Position numbers and translations under genes: made by a program. A stretch of 64,000 nt of DNA, taken from Symsagittifera roscoffensis. Taxonomy: Eukaryota; Xenacoelomorpha; Acoela; Convolutidae. The stretch covers positions 54,015,074 to 54,079,073 of the forward strand of contig NC_087063.1 in the NCBI RefSeq assembly GCF_963678635.1. Reading direction: 5' to 3'. Below are positions 21,397 to 34,498 of the stretch, in pieces. Each line of letters starts with the position of its first letter. Positions within the stretch are counted from its first letter, which is position 1. Under the pieces are notes generated by a model. The model did no database searches. It was not told where the DNA came from and was given only the letters and a program-made list of their open reading frames with translations.

Positions 21397-21572
21397 GTAA
21401 GCATTTTGAACTATTTCATAAAAAGCTCTATCGACTAAATAAATCTTGAATTTAAAAAAGTGGCACTGACGGTTTGTCTGATTACACGATTGCTTCACTT
21501 CTGTGGGTTTATAACTTTGGTTCAAAATTATAATTTTTCAAATGAAAATCATTAAAAATTTGTGGTTTTTAG

Positions 21573-21685
21573 AGATTGATCAATCATCCTTCAAATATAC
21601 AGTACCTGTCACTGAGACTTTGCTCGCTTACCGTCTTCAGCTCTACAAGCCGCATGTCTGCACGATCAAGGATTTTCCTCAATAA
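21573..21685 (+). CDS. Candidate terminal exon (left arm)
   Basis: Acceptor GGTTTTTAG|AG, then 36 codons IDQSSFKYTVPVTETLLAYR... ending IKDFPQ and TAA. It needs phase 1 from the preceding exon. The right-arm copy (39820-39932) keeps the frame and stop with one Ser-to-Pro change. An indel just after the stop distinguishes the arms and destroys the antisense frame (21584-21766) on the right, which supports this strand as the coding one. Confidence 0.45.
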
Positions 21686-22140
21686 ACCATAAATTTTTTC
21701 TAATAAGTTTCTTATCGTAATTTTTACCTCTATGAGCAACAGTTCATCAAACACTTTGGGCTCCATGCTGTCTCCAATTGGACTTGTTGTTTGATGCTTC
21801 CATCGACAAAATTTTGTGAAAACTTGAAAACTGATCTTTCTTGTTACAATTTTGAAACATTTTTCCTAATCATTGACTGCAGATAAATTGAAATTATCAA
21901 TGCAACATAGGCCATTTTTTCTAAGTGAAAAGTTCATAATGAGGATACCTGGAAGATCAAATATTTCGCGGAATTTTTTTTTAAAAAAAATATCAAATTG
22001 TTTTGCAAATCAAGAAAATGAAAAAAAATGTCATTATAGTGTCTGGTTGATTATTCTAGAATATTCGAGAAACTTAAGAAGAAAGATAAGAAAGATTTGG
22101 ATTGAGTTACATATATAATTTTATATGAAATAAAATAAAC
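21686..22140 (+). other. Arm sequence downstream of the candidate gene
   Basis: An open frame at 21873-22118 is partly shared with 39379-39633 but differs by indels near its start; not supported as coding. Confidence 0.3.
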
Positions 22141-22640
22141 GATTACAACTAAACTCAAACATATATACCCCCACCAAACATATAAAGCTGCGTACTTGTA
22201 AACATAAAAAACATAAACACATTTTCATAAGTTGCAAACTTAAATGCATACTCACAAGAAACAGTCATGCGTATTTTATTACAAACATACGTTTATTCAT
22301 ACACAATTAATTACTTACATAAGGTTAATCATGCAACATTACATACAAAAACAATTACGTACACACTTACTGAATAAAACAAACATACATACATGTATAC
22401 ATAAGTACAAACTTACATAAACACATACATACATGCATACATAGATACAAACATACAAACTTACTTATATACATACATATATAAAGTTACTTAGAGACAT
22501 TCATACAACCATACGTACAAAATTACATACATATATGCAAAAAACTTCTATACATACAAACAGTCAAAAATGAAGTCTTACATAAAGGTATGAATACAAA
22601 CGTACATAGTCTTATTCATAAGAAGAATGCAAATAAACTA
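22141..22640 (+). repeat. TACA/CATA-rich microsatellite-like tract, left arm
   Basis: Irregular runs of ACATACATACAT and variants; the inverted counterpart lies at about 38940-39370. Confidence 0.7.
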
Positions 22641-22734
22641 CCATACAAACAAATTTTACATACTTGCTTACATGCTTTTAAACCTGCAACCAATTATACG
22701 AAAATTTTGCTTTTACACAAGCAAAGATTTTGAT

Positions 22735-25700
22735 TAAATATTTCTGCTGACCTTTACAATTGAACCACATTTAAACACACAATCCAGCTTATTTTCACTT
22801 TGCACTTTCAAGACGAATATATACACACATTCAGACAAAAAGAGTCAAGTATTAGAGACTGGCATTCATACGTCTTTACATACAATCATATAAACGTGCC
22901 TTTCATACTCATATACGAAAATGCATAAGTACTTAACTACAAACAGACATGGTTCGTACTATACAAGCATGCTATGACTCAAGCTAAGACTCGATCATAA
23001 GTTTGAACAATTAGCAAACAAGCAAACTCTAAAATAATTTTAAACTGAAAAATATACATTGATACAAAATAATTGCTGGTCTTCATTCACTCAATCAAGC
23101 GGACATGCATTCAAGAATTCTTACTTATATAAAAACATACAAATATACATTTGAAAACATACAAACTTCTAAATACTCAAATGAATACACACAAATAGTA
23201 CGTGCATACATGATTAAGTACATTTATACATACAAAAATTTGTACACTTTTACATAGATACATACAGTTTACATAAATAGACACCCACGCAAGTTTTGCT
23301 TACATACATGCAAAGATTTCACTTATTAGTTCTGCTGACCTTTAAAATACAAGCACATGTAAACACACAAAACACCTTGCATTCACTTTCAAGACAAATT
23401 TATACACACATTCAGACAAAAAGAATCACGTATTACAGACTGGCATTCATATGTCTTTACATAAAATCATATAAACGTGTCTTTCATACTCATATACGAA
23501 TATGTATAAGTACTTACCTACAAAAAGACATAAAATGTACTTAACAAGCATGCAACTACTCATGTGTACACACTTTCCGTTTAGACAGACATAAAACTTC
23601 AATCATAAGTTTGTATAATTTGCAAACCAGCTAACTTTTAAAAGCTTTTGAACTGAAAAATATACATTGATACAAAACAATTGCTGGTCTTCATTCACTC
23701 AATCAAACGGACTGGCATTCGAGAATTCTTATTTACATAAAAACATACAAATATACATAACTTCTAAATACTCAAATGAATACACACAAACAGTATGTAT
23801 ATATATGATTAATTACAGTTATACATGCAAAAAATTGTACACTTTTACATAGATACATACAGTTTACATAAATAGACACACACGCAAGTTTTGCTTACAT
23901 ACATGCAAAGATTTCACTTATTAGTTCTGCTGACCTTTAAAATACAAGCACATGTAAACACACAAACCACCTTGCATTCACTTTCAAGAAGACAAATTTA
24001 TACACACATTCAGACAAAAAGAATCACGTATTACAGACTGGCATTCATATGTCTTTACACAAAATCATATAAACGTGCCTTTCATACTCATATACGAATA
24101 TGTATAAGTACTTACCTACAAAAAGACATAGAATGTACTTTACAAGCATGCAACTACTCATGTGTACACCCTTTCCGTTTAGACAGACATAAAACTTCAA
24201 TCATAAGTTTGAACAATTAGCAAACAAGCAAATTCTAAAATAATTGTAAACTGAAAAATATACATTGATACAAAACAATTGCTGGTCTTCATTCACTCAA
24301 TCAAACGGACTGGCATTCGAGAATTCTTATTTACATAAAAACATACAAATATACATAACTTCTAAATACTCAAATGAATACACACAAACAGTGTGTACAT
24401 ATATGATTAATTACATTTATACATGCAAAAAATTGTACACTTTTACATAGATACATACAGTTTACATAAATAGACACACACGCAAGTTTTGCTTACATAC
24501 ATGCAAAGATTTCACTTATTAGTTCTGCTGACCTTTAAAATACAAGCACATGTAAACACACAAACCACCTTGCATTCACTTTCAAGAAGACAAATTTATA
24601 CACACATTCAGACAAAAAGAATCACGTATTACAGACTGGCATTCATATGTCTTTACACAAAATCATATAAACGTGCCTTTCATACTCATATACGAATATG
24701 TATAAGTACTTACCTACAAAAAGACATAGAATGTACTTTACAAGCATGCAACTACTCATGTGTACACCCTTTCCGTTTAGACAGACATAAAACTTCAATC
24801 ATAAGTTTGAACAATTAGCAAACAAGCAAATTCTAAAATAATTGTAAACTGAAAAATATACATTGATACAAAACAATTGCTGGTCTTCATTCACTCAATC
24901 AAACGGACTGGCATTCGAGAATTCTTATTTACATAAAAACATACAAATATACATAACTTCTAAATACTCAAATGAATACACACAAACAGTATGTACATAT
25001 ATGATTAATTACAGTTATACATGCAAAAAATGGTACACTTTTACATAGATACATACAGTTTACATAAATAGATACACACGCAAACGCAAAGTTTGCTTAC
25101 ATACATGCAAAGATTTTACTTATTAGTTCTGCTGACCTTTGAAATACAAACACATGTTAACACACAAATCAACTTGCATTCTCTTCACACATTCAGACAA
25201 AAAGAATCACGTATTACAGACTGGCATTCATATGTCTTTACATAAAATCATATAAACGTGCCTTTCATACTCATATACGAATATGTATAAGTACTTACCT
25301 ACAAAAAGACATGGAATGTACTTTAAAAGCATGCAACTACTCATGTGTACACACTTTCCGTTTAGACAGACATAAAACTTCAATCATAAGTTTGTACAAT
25401 TTGCAAACCAGCTAACTTTTAAATGCTTTTAAACTGAAAAACATACATTGATACAAAACAATTGCTGGTCTTCATTCACTCAATCAAACGGACTGGCATT
25501 CGAGAATTCTTATTTACAGAAAAACATACAAATATACATAACTTCTAAATACTCAATTGAATACACACAAACAGTATGTACATATATGATTAATTACAGT
25601 TATACATGCAAAAAATGGTACACTTTTACATAGATACATACAGTTTACATAAATAGATACACACGCAAACGCAAAGTTTGCTTACATACATGCAAAGATT

Positions 25701-28700
25701 TTACTTATTAGTTCTGCTGACCTTTGAAATACAAACACATGTTAACACACAAACCAACTTGCATTCTCTTCACACATTCAGACAAAAAGAATCACGTATT
25801 ACAGACTGGCATTCATATGTCTTTACATAAAATCATATAAACGTGCCTTTCATACTCATATACGAATATGTATAAGTACTTACCTACAAAAAGACATGGA
25901 ATGTACCTTAAAAGCATGCAACTACTCATGTGTACACACTTTCCGTTTAGACAGACATAAAACTTCAATCATAACTTTGTACAATTTGCAAACCAGCTAA
26001 CTTTTAAATGCTTTTAAACTGAAAAACATACATTGATACAAAACAATTGCTGGTCTTCATTCACTCAATCAAACGGACTGGCATTCGAGAATTCTTATTT
26101 ACAGAAAAACATACAAATATACATAACTTCTAAATACTCAATTGAATACACACAAACAGTATGTACATATATGATTAATTACAGTTATACATGCAAAAAA
26201 TGGTACACTTTTACATAGATACGTACAGTTTACATAAATAGATACACACGCAAACGCAAAGTTTGCTTACATACATGCAAAGATTTTACTTATTAGTTCT
26301 GCTGACCTTTGAAATACAAACACATGTTAACACACAAACCAACTTGCATTCTCTTCACACATTCAGACAAAAAGAATCACGTATTACAGACTGGCATTCA
26401 TATGTCTTTACATAAAATCATATAAACGTGTCTTTCATACTCATATACGAATATGTATAAGTACTTACCTACAAAAAGACATAAAATGTACTTAACAAGC
26501 ATGCAACTACTCATGTGTACACACTTTCCGTTTAGACAGACATAAAACTTCAATCATAAGTTTGTATAATTTGCAAACCAGCTAGATTTTAAAAGCTTTT
26601 GAACTGAAAAATATACATTGATACAAAACAATTGCTGGTCTTCATTCACTCAATCAAACGGACTGGCATTCGAGAATTCTTATTTACATAAAAACATACA
26701 AATATACATAACTTCTAAATACTCAAATGAATACACACAAACAGTATGTATATATATGATTAATTACAGTTATACATGCAAAAAATTGTACACTTTTACA
26801 TAGATACATACAGTTTACATAAATAGACACACACGCAAGTTTTGCTTACATACATGCAAATATTTCACTTATTAGTTCTGCTGACCTTTAAAATACAAGC
26901 ACATGTAAACACACAAACCACCTTGCATTCACTTTCAAGAAGACAAATTTATACACACATTCAGACAAAAAGAGACACGTATTACAGACTGGCATTCATA
27001 TGTCTTTATATAAAATCATATAAACGTGCCTTTCATACTCATATACGAATATGTATAAGTACTTACCTACAAAAAAACATAGAATGTACTTTACAAGCAT
27101 GCAACTACTCATGTGTACACCCTTTCCGTTTAGACAGACATAAAACTTCAATCATAAGTTTGAACAATTAGCAAACAAGCAAATTCTAAAATAATTTTAA
27201 ACTGAAAAATATACATTGATACAAAATAATTGCTGGTCTTCATTCACTCAATCAAACGGACTGGCATTTGAGAATTCTTATTTACATAAAAACATACAAA
27301 TATACATAACTTCTAAATACTCAAATGAATACACACAAACAGTGTGTACATATATGATTAATTACATTTATACATGCAAAAAATTGTACACTTTTACATA
27401 GATACATACAGTTTACATAAATAGACACACACGCAAGTTTTGCTTACATACATGCAAAGATTTCACTTATTAGTTCTGCTGACCTTTAAAATACAAGCAC
27501 ATGTAAACACACAAACCACCTTGCATTCACTTTCAAGAAGACAAATTTATACACACATTCAGACAAAAAGAATCACGTATTACAGACTGGCATTCATATG
27601 TCTTTACACAAAATCATATAAACGTGCCTTTCATACTCATATACGAATATGTATAAGTACTTACCTACAAAAAGACATAGAATGTACTTTACAAGCATGC
27701 AACTACTCATGTGTACACCCTTTCCGTTTAGACAGACATAAAACTTCAATCATAAGTTTGTACAATTTGCAAACCAGCTAACTTTTAAATGCTTTTAAAC
27801 TGAAAAACATACATTGATACAAAACAATTGCTGGTCTTCATTCACTCAATCAAACGGACTGGCATTCGAGAATTCTTATTTAAAGAAAAACATACAAATA
27901 TACATAACTTCTAAATACTCAATTGAATACACACAAACAGTATGTACATATATGATTAATTACAGTTATACATGCAAAAAATGGTACACTTTTACATAGA
28001 TACATACAGTTTACATAAATAGATACACACGCAAACGCAAAGTTTGCTTACATACATGCAAAGATTTTACTTATTAGTTCTGCTGACCTTTGAAATACAA
28101 ACACATGTTAACACACAAACCAACTTGCATTCTCTTCACACATTCAGACAAAAAGAATCACGTATTACAGACTGGCATTCATATGTCTTTACATAAAATC
28201 ATATAAACGTGCCTTTCATACTCATATACGAATATGTATAAGTACTTACCTACAAAAAGACATGGAATGTACTTTAAAAGCATGCAACTACTCATGTGTA
28301 CACACTTTCCGTTTAGACAGACATAAAACTTCAATCATAAGTTTTTACAATTTGCAAACCAGCTAACTTTTAAATGCTTTTAAACTGAAAAACATACATT
28401 GATACAAAACAATTGCTGGTCTTCATTCACTCAATCAAACGGACTGGCATTCGAGAATTCTTATTTACAGAAAAACATACAAATATACATAACTTCTAAA
28501 TACTCAAATGAATACACACAAACAGTATGTACATATATGATTAATTACAGTTATACATGCAAAAAATTGTACACTTTTACATAGATACATACAGTTTACA
28601 TAAATAGACACACACGCAAGTTTTGCTTACATACATGCAAAGATTTCACTTATTAGTTCTGCTGACCTTTAAAATACAAGCACATGTAAACACACAAACC

Positions 28701-30010
28701 ACCTTGCATTCACTTTCAAGAAGACAAATTTATACACACATTCAGACAAAAAGAATCACGTATTACAGACTGGCATTCATATGTCTTTACACAAAATCAT
28801 ATAAACGTGCCTTTCATACTCATATACGAATATGTATAAGTACTTACCTACAAAAAGACATAGAATTTACTTTACAAGCATGCAACTACTCATGTGTACA
28901 CCCTTTCCGTTTAGACAGACATAAAACTTCAATCATAAGTTTGAACAATTAGCAAACAAGCAAATTCTAAAATAATTGTAAACTGAAAAATATACATTGA
29001 TACAAAACAATTGCTGGTCTTCATTCACTCAATCAAACGGACTGGCATTCGAGAATTCTTATTTACATAAAAACATACAAATATACATAACTTCTAAATA
29101 CTCAAATGAATACACACAAACAGTGTGTACATATATGATTAATTACATTTATACATGCAAAAAATTGTACACTTTTACATAGATACATACAGTTTACATA
29201 AATAGACACACACGCAAGTTTTGCTTACATACATGCAAAGATTTCACTTATTAGTTCTGCTGACCTTTAAAATACAAGCACATGTAAACACACAAACCAC
29301 CTTGCATTCACTTTCAAGAAGACAAATTTATACACACATTCAGACAAAAAGAATCACGTATTACAGACTGGCATTCATATGTCTTTACATAAAATCATAT
29401 AAACGTGCCTTTCATACTCATATACGAATATGTATAAGAGTTACCTACAAAAAGACATGGAATGTACTTTACAAGCATGCAACTACTCATGTGTACACAC
29501 TTTCCGTTTAGACAGACATAAAACTTCAATCATAAGTTTGTACAATTTGCAAACCAGCTAACTTTTAAATGCTTTTAAACTGAAAAACATACATTGATAC
29601 AAAACAATTGCTGGTCTTCATTCACTCAATCAAACGGACTGGCATTCGAGAATTCTTATTTACAGAAAAACATACAAATATACATAACTTCTAAATACTC
29701 AATTGAATACACACAAACAGTATGTACATATATGATTAATTTTAGTTATACATGCAAAAAATGGTACACTTTTACATAGATACATACAGTTTACATAAAT
29801 AGATACACACGCAAACGCAAATCTTGCTTACATACATGCAAAGATTTTACTTATTAGTTCTGCTGACCTTTGAAATACAAACACATGTTAACACACAAAC
29901 CAACTTGCATTCTCTTCACTCATTCAGACAAAAAGAATCACGGTTTACAGACTGGCATTCATACGTCTTTACATACAATCATATAACCGTGCCTTTCATA
30001 CTGATATTCG
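22735..30010 (+). repeat. Long tandem array of ~585-598 bp units, about 13 copies
   Basis: The landmark CTGCTGACCTT recurs near 22747, 23333, 23925, 24523, 25127, 25712, 26297, 26879, 27477, 28080, 28659, 29256 and 29859. Two unit variants exist: a long one (about 598 bp, containing TTCAAGAAGACAAATTT) and a short one (about 585 bp, containing CATTCTCTTCACACATTC). They occur in runs (long, long, short x3, long, long, short, long, long, short), suggesting higher-order duplication. The sequence is TACATA-rich. The open frames repeated in every unit start without ATG and are by-products of the period. Confidence 0.88.
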
Positions 30011-30169
30011 AATATGCAGAAATACTTGCCTAAAAACATACATTGGTTGAAAAAATATGCTTGTATTCATTCACTCAATCAAGCGGACATGCAGTCAAGA
30101 GTTCCTACTTACATAAGAGTTCCTACTTACAGTTTTACGTATGAATATATTCAAATACAGTCAAACCTA

Positions 30170-30385
30170 CGTACACACTTTGATTTTTACAATGCCAACG
30201 TCGCAAGCAGAGATTTGCAAAGAAATGCCAGCTTTCAGCCAAATCATCTACACCATTTAGCAATGTTGTTCATCTTTGGAAAAATAAAAAAGGGCGATAA
30301 ACAATTTTTTAATATGTCTGTTGATCTCCCAAACGAATTCTCCAACGGTATCAAAGTCAACTCAAAATTGACCAGTGAGTCATGA
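30170..30385 (+). CDS. Open frame conserved between arms (uncertain)
   Basis: Frame reading FDFYNANVASRDLQRNASFQ ... SVDLPNEFSNGIK to TGA at 30383. The right arm (36775-37005) keeps it except for a frameshift in the last dozen codons. No splice or start support; a second frame (MPTSQAEICKEMPAF..) is open in the same place, so coding status is doubtful. Confidence 0.22.
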   Translation, partial: RTHFDFYNANVASRDLQRNASFQPNHLHHLAMLFIFGKIKKGDKQFFNMSVDLPNEFSNGIKVNSKLTSES

Positions 30386-31421
30386 GAAGCGCTTTTAGTG
30401 GTCAGAAGAAAAAAGCGAGGCTTACTAATTTGCATAACACGGGAAAATTCCAAAACAAATTGTTGAAAGTTTTTTGTTGGACGGTCCGAATAGAGTTTTT
30501 TGACATATCGAAAAATGATTTCAAGTAATTATTTAGTTTTGTACGGAAAATTTAAGACAGTGGAAATTTTGGTTCGAAAAAAAAAATTTAGCTATTGTTC
30601 TAAGAATTGTAATCTTTTTTAGAAAACTTTGTTTTTTGATTCATTTGTTAGTTCTGTAATTTGATATATCTTCAGTTGACAATTAGGCTGCAGGTTTAAC
30701 CGTACACAAAGTTACATTGACTAGAGTTGCACATTATGTTGTTTTCTCGCTAAACCATCAAAACTTTTTTTTTGAAAAACTATATTTGGTTCTGAGAAAG
30801 CTATTTAATACAGGTTCAACTGTTCTTTTTTTTTCATCTTTTCCCCCCGTATTTATGCAATATCGTTAGTTTGAGCTATAGTATCTTAGAAAAAAATCTT
30901 TCAACTATGAAAACATTAACGGTAAAGGGTATGTTTTAGAGAAAACAAAAGTTGTTCTAAGCTGATGTTCAGCTCATTTTTTCAGTAATGCAGAAAACTT
31001 TCAGTAAATTTTAAAATTTGTGCAAAATAAACAACCCAAACTTCTTTTGCGATTTTGAATTTTCTAGAACGACTGTTTTTTAGACATGATTCTAAATGAA
31101 ACACAAAATTTCTTATAATTTTAAAGAATTAGGAGCGAAAAAAAACTTTTGTTCTTTTTGTTTTATTTAATTTGGATTACAAAACAAACAGCTAAACATT
31201 AAGAAATTCAACTTAATTATTTGAAAAAAAAGCAGCACAAAACACAAAACAGACTGAAATTTTTTCAATTGACGCCACGTATAACAGAGATTGATGCGTT
31301 CCGATCCTTTTTCTTGTTTTTTTTTGCGAGCAACTGGCGTTTACATTTGGCTAATACCGGTTGTCTGCCTACTGCACCAAGGGCTCACTGTTAGACTGAT
31401 TTCTGCAACGAGAGTAACAAG
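30386..31421 (+). other. AT-rich inner arm, nothing seen
   Basis: No gene supported; matched inverted at about 35760-36774 with small indels. Confidence 0.4.
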
Positions 31422-31490
31422 ATGAAGCTGGTGGCTCCATTTCCAGGCCGACTTGGGCCTCTCGACTTCTTGGGAAGATCCAAACTGTAA
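31422..31490 (+). CDS. Small GC-rich ORF, left arm (truncated version)
   Basis: ATG, MKLVAPFPGRLGPLDFLGRS then KL and TAA, 22 codons, in a locally GC-rich patch. The right-arm copy (35656-35757) continues to 33 codons; here the region after AAACTG is replaced by TAATGGGCTC. An acceptor-like TGTTAG precedes it in frame (31394). Function unknown. Confidence 0.25.
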   Translation: MKLVAPFPGRLGPLDFLGRSKL

Positions 31491-32465
31491 TGGGCTCATA
31501 AGGAGATGAGTAAATCTAGATCCTTGATTAGCATAACTTTTGCTATTTGCGCTGAATCGATGATATAAACTCCGATGATCAAAAAATTATCTTTTCTGAT
31601 GGCCTTTTAAACCATAATTAACTATATTTTTAAAAGATATAAATGCAATAAGATAACCTAAATGGAAAATATGTAATTTAGAGTGATCTCATTATCATTA
31701 TTTGAATTTAATTGTTGTCTAATAAGGAAAAAAAATCTCCAGGAACAGTCTTGTCAAAAATAGTACGTTCTTGAGCGGAATCAGTCAAAACTTACACATA
31801 CAGTTTTTTAAAGTTTTGCGGTAACGGAGAGCAAACATTGAATTGAAACGGGTAACATTATGAATGAAATGATGAAAGCACGCGCCTGCAGAGGCGTTGT
31901 TATTGCGCTAAAAACATAACAAGTCTTATCATGAATTGGAAATGAAATAGCTGACAAATGCTTTGTTTTGTATAATCAAGACCACATCTGTTCTAAATTT
32001 TGATAATAATTTTATCGACTCTTCATCAAATTGAACAGTTTCGGACAAGTAATAAAACGCAGCATAGTTTTGGGCTCACTTTCATATCTTGTATTCAGCG
32101 GCTAATCTAAAATGAACACATAAATTTCTTTATGTTTGATTGAGATTTATGATTGGGTATAGATGTCAGTCCACAACCAGAAAGTTTTTCAAAAAGAAAC
32201 CCTTTACATTTCAACCTGATTTAGTCTAACCAGAGTTCGTTTATCTGCTGGGAAACTTATCCAATTTGGCTACGCTGTGTATGATCTATCACTGGCTGAT
32301 AAGCGAATGGTTCGAGTAAACTAGAAATTATGTAAATAAGTCCGTGTTTGATTTTTTACGCGTGTTTATCGGTATGTGTAATTGTTAATTTTTATGTATA
32401 TATGTTCAGAAGTGTAACAATAGCTAAGAGTTAAGCCATAAATCAATTTCAAGGTAGCTTTAGTT
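31491..32465 (+). other. Inner left arm, nothing seen
   Basis: AT-rich sequence mirrored at 34709-35655; no gene supported. Confidence 0.4.
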
Positions 32466-32669
32466 CTAGATTAGTCGAGATTTTCTAGAACATTTTACTA
32501 GGTGTTGTATCTGTACTATGTTCAACCAGATACTACAAAGTATTATAATTATGTGTAAATTGTGTGCATTGCATGATAGATATTTACATGCTTTACGGTT
32601 TGCTTGTATTGGTAATGTTATATCAGAAAAGATGTACAAGCATGTTGTTCCGAAACGTTTTCGAATCAA
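32466..32669 (-). CDS. ORF conserved in both arms (left copy)
   Basis: 67 codons from a TTG, reading IRKRFGTTCLYIF ... NIVQIQHLVKCSRKSRLI. The right-arm copy 34499-34708 keeps the frame with about six changes. No ATG and no recognised domain; could be an exon or chance. Confidence 0.25.
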   Translation of the reverse strand: MIRKRFGTTCLYIFSDITLPIQANRKACKYLSCNAHNLHIIIILCSIWLNIVQIQHLVKCSRKSRLI

Positions 32670-33492
32670 TTTAGGATAAATAATTGTAATTGGAAATAAA
32701 ATTCGATGTCAAAATCAATCCAAATTCTTCTTTTTTATTTCTCTTCATTATTCTAGATTGTTTCACAGGATGCTAAGTGGGTACAGATTATCAATCAGTT
32801 TTGGATACGTAAAATAGTGCGTGTAGATAGGCATTTTAATCAATTTTTATTTGTAAATGTGAGCACGATTAATGTCTACTTTGTATGTTTTTGGTTATAT
32901 ACATTTGTTTATAATGATTTATATGTAAAAATCACTTATGCGATCAAAAGTATGCCATCAGAAATGCCACTTTAATTAGAAAAACAATTCATCTCAAAGT
33001 TTTTTGCTGCTCTTGATTTCTGAATAGTTCACCACATACTAAAAATTACCAGATACAACATTAAAACGTATTTCTATGGCTACATAGACATATAGTGTGT
33101 GATTTAGTTTATCAAAAACTATCATTAATTTCTTAACCTGTAACATAATCCTACTCGATGTTGATAATCTGGCAACACGTTGGTCTTACTGTTGTTGTCA
33201 ATATCAATTTTGCTAAAAATTTTATCTGTTAAACAAGGCTAGAACTTATATACATGCCCTTCATTAGCAGGTTCTATTTTTTTTCAGTTTTTTTTATCTT
33301 TGATAAATCATACGATTGCACGTTTCGCCCAAAATGCACACATAAGCTGCAGTTGTTAACTTAAATGCAATCAATGTTCGCGAAATTTTGCCACATAGAG
33401 TTTCAAAAATTTTTACTCAATTATTTATCTATCAAATTAAAATTTTCAAAATTCGCTCGATAATCCTTAAAATTTTCTGTTCCAATCTTGAC

Positions 33493-33671
33493 CTGGCCTC
33501 ATCCGGTAAAACATTGTTTTTATTGTTGGGATGATAGTTAAGCCATACCGACCACACCAGTGAGGGGCGTTCTGAGGAGAGTAGCGACGAGCAACGCCTC
33601 TCACTGGTGCAGTAGGTATGGCTTAACTATCATCCCAACAATAAAAACAATGTTTTACCGGATGAGGCCAG
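33493..33671. repeat. Centre of the palindrome: hairpin with a 21-nt loop
   Basis: The reverse-complementary flanks CCTCATCCGGTAAAACATTG... and ...CAATGTTTTACCGGATGAGG run inward to a final 16-bp stem, ACCAGTGAGGGGCGTT / AACGCCTCTCACTGGT (one mismatch). The loop is 33572-33592. A short mismatched step (GACCAC / GCAGTA) lies between the last stem and the long arms. The few hundred bases either side of the centre look identical between arms. Confidence 0.88.
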
Positions 33672-34498
33672 GTCAAGATTGGAACAGAAAATTTTAAGGA
33701 TTATCGAGCGAATTTTGAAAATTTTAATTTGATAGATAAATAATTGAGTAAAAATTTTTGAAACTCTATGTGGCAAAATTTCGCGAACATTGATTGCATT
33801 TAAGTTAACAACTGCAGCTTATGTGTGCATTTTGGGCGAAACGTGCAAACATATGATTTATCAAAGATAAAAAAAAATGAAAAAAAAAAATAAAACATGC
33901 TAATAAAAGGCATGTATATAAGTTCTAGCCTTGTTTAACAGATAAAATTTTAAGCAAAATTGATATTGACAACAACAGTAAGACCAACGTGTTGCCAGAT
34001 TATCAACATCGAGTAGGATTATGTTACAGGTTAAGAAATTAATGATAAGTTTTGTAAAACTAAATCACACACTATATGTCTATGTAGCCATAGAAATACG
34101 TTTTAATGTTGTATCTGGTAATTTTTAGTATGTGGTGAACTATTCAGAAATCAAGAGCAGCAAAAAACTTTGAGATGAATTGTTTTTCTAATTAAAGTGG
34201 CATTTCTGATGGCACACTTTTGATCGCATAAGTGATTTTATTCATATGAATCATTATAAACAAATGTATATAACCAAAAACATACAAAGTAGACATTAAT
34301 CGTGCTTACATTTACAAGTAAAAATTGATGAAAATGCCTATCTACACGCACTAATTTTACGTATCCAAATCTGATTGATAATCTGTACCCACTTAGCATC
34401 TGTTGAAACAATCTAGAATAATGAAGAGAAATAAGACGAAGAATTTGGATTGATTTTGACATCGAATTTTATTTCCAATTACAATTTTTTATCCTAAA

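Larger units (their letters stand above)
19440..33571 (+). repeat. Left inverted arm (14.1 kb)
   Basis: Matches 33593-42044 in reverse complement throughout, apart from about ten extra copies of the internal ~590-bp tandem repeat and scattered differences. Checked landmarks: 20187 vs 41298, 20993 vs 40513, 30190 vs 36965, 32275 vs 34905, 33493 vs 33671. Confidence 0.85.

Noticed and set aside
21584-21766. Minus-strand ORF MEPKVFDELLLIE... in the left arm
   Set aside because: Its right-arm counterpart is frameshifted by an indel, whereas the plus-strand exon overlapping it stays open in both arms.
22735-30010. CRISPR-like regular repeats
   Set aside because: The repeat period is ~590 bp with no short repeat/spacer pattern, in an intron-bearing eukaryotic context.
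23667-30033. Repeated 61- and 109-codon open frames in the tandem array (for example 24489-24818)
   Set aside because: They recur once per repeat period, start without ATG, are Thr/Tyr/His-rich from TACATACA sequence, and lack splice support; by-products of the satellite-like repeat.
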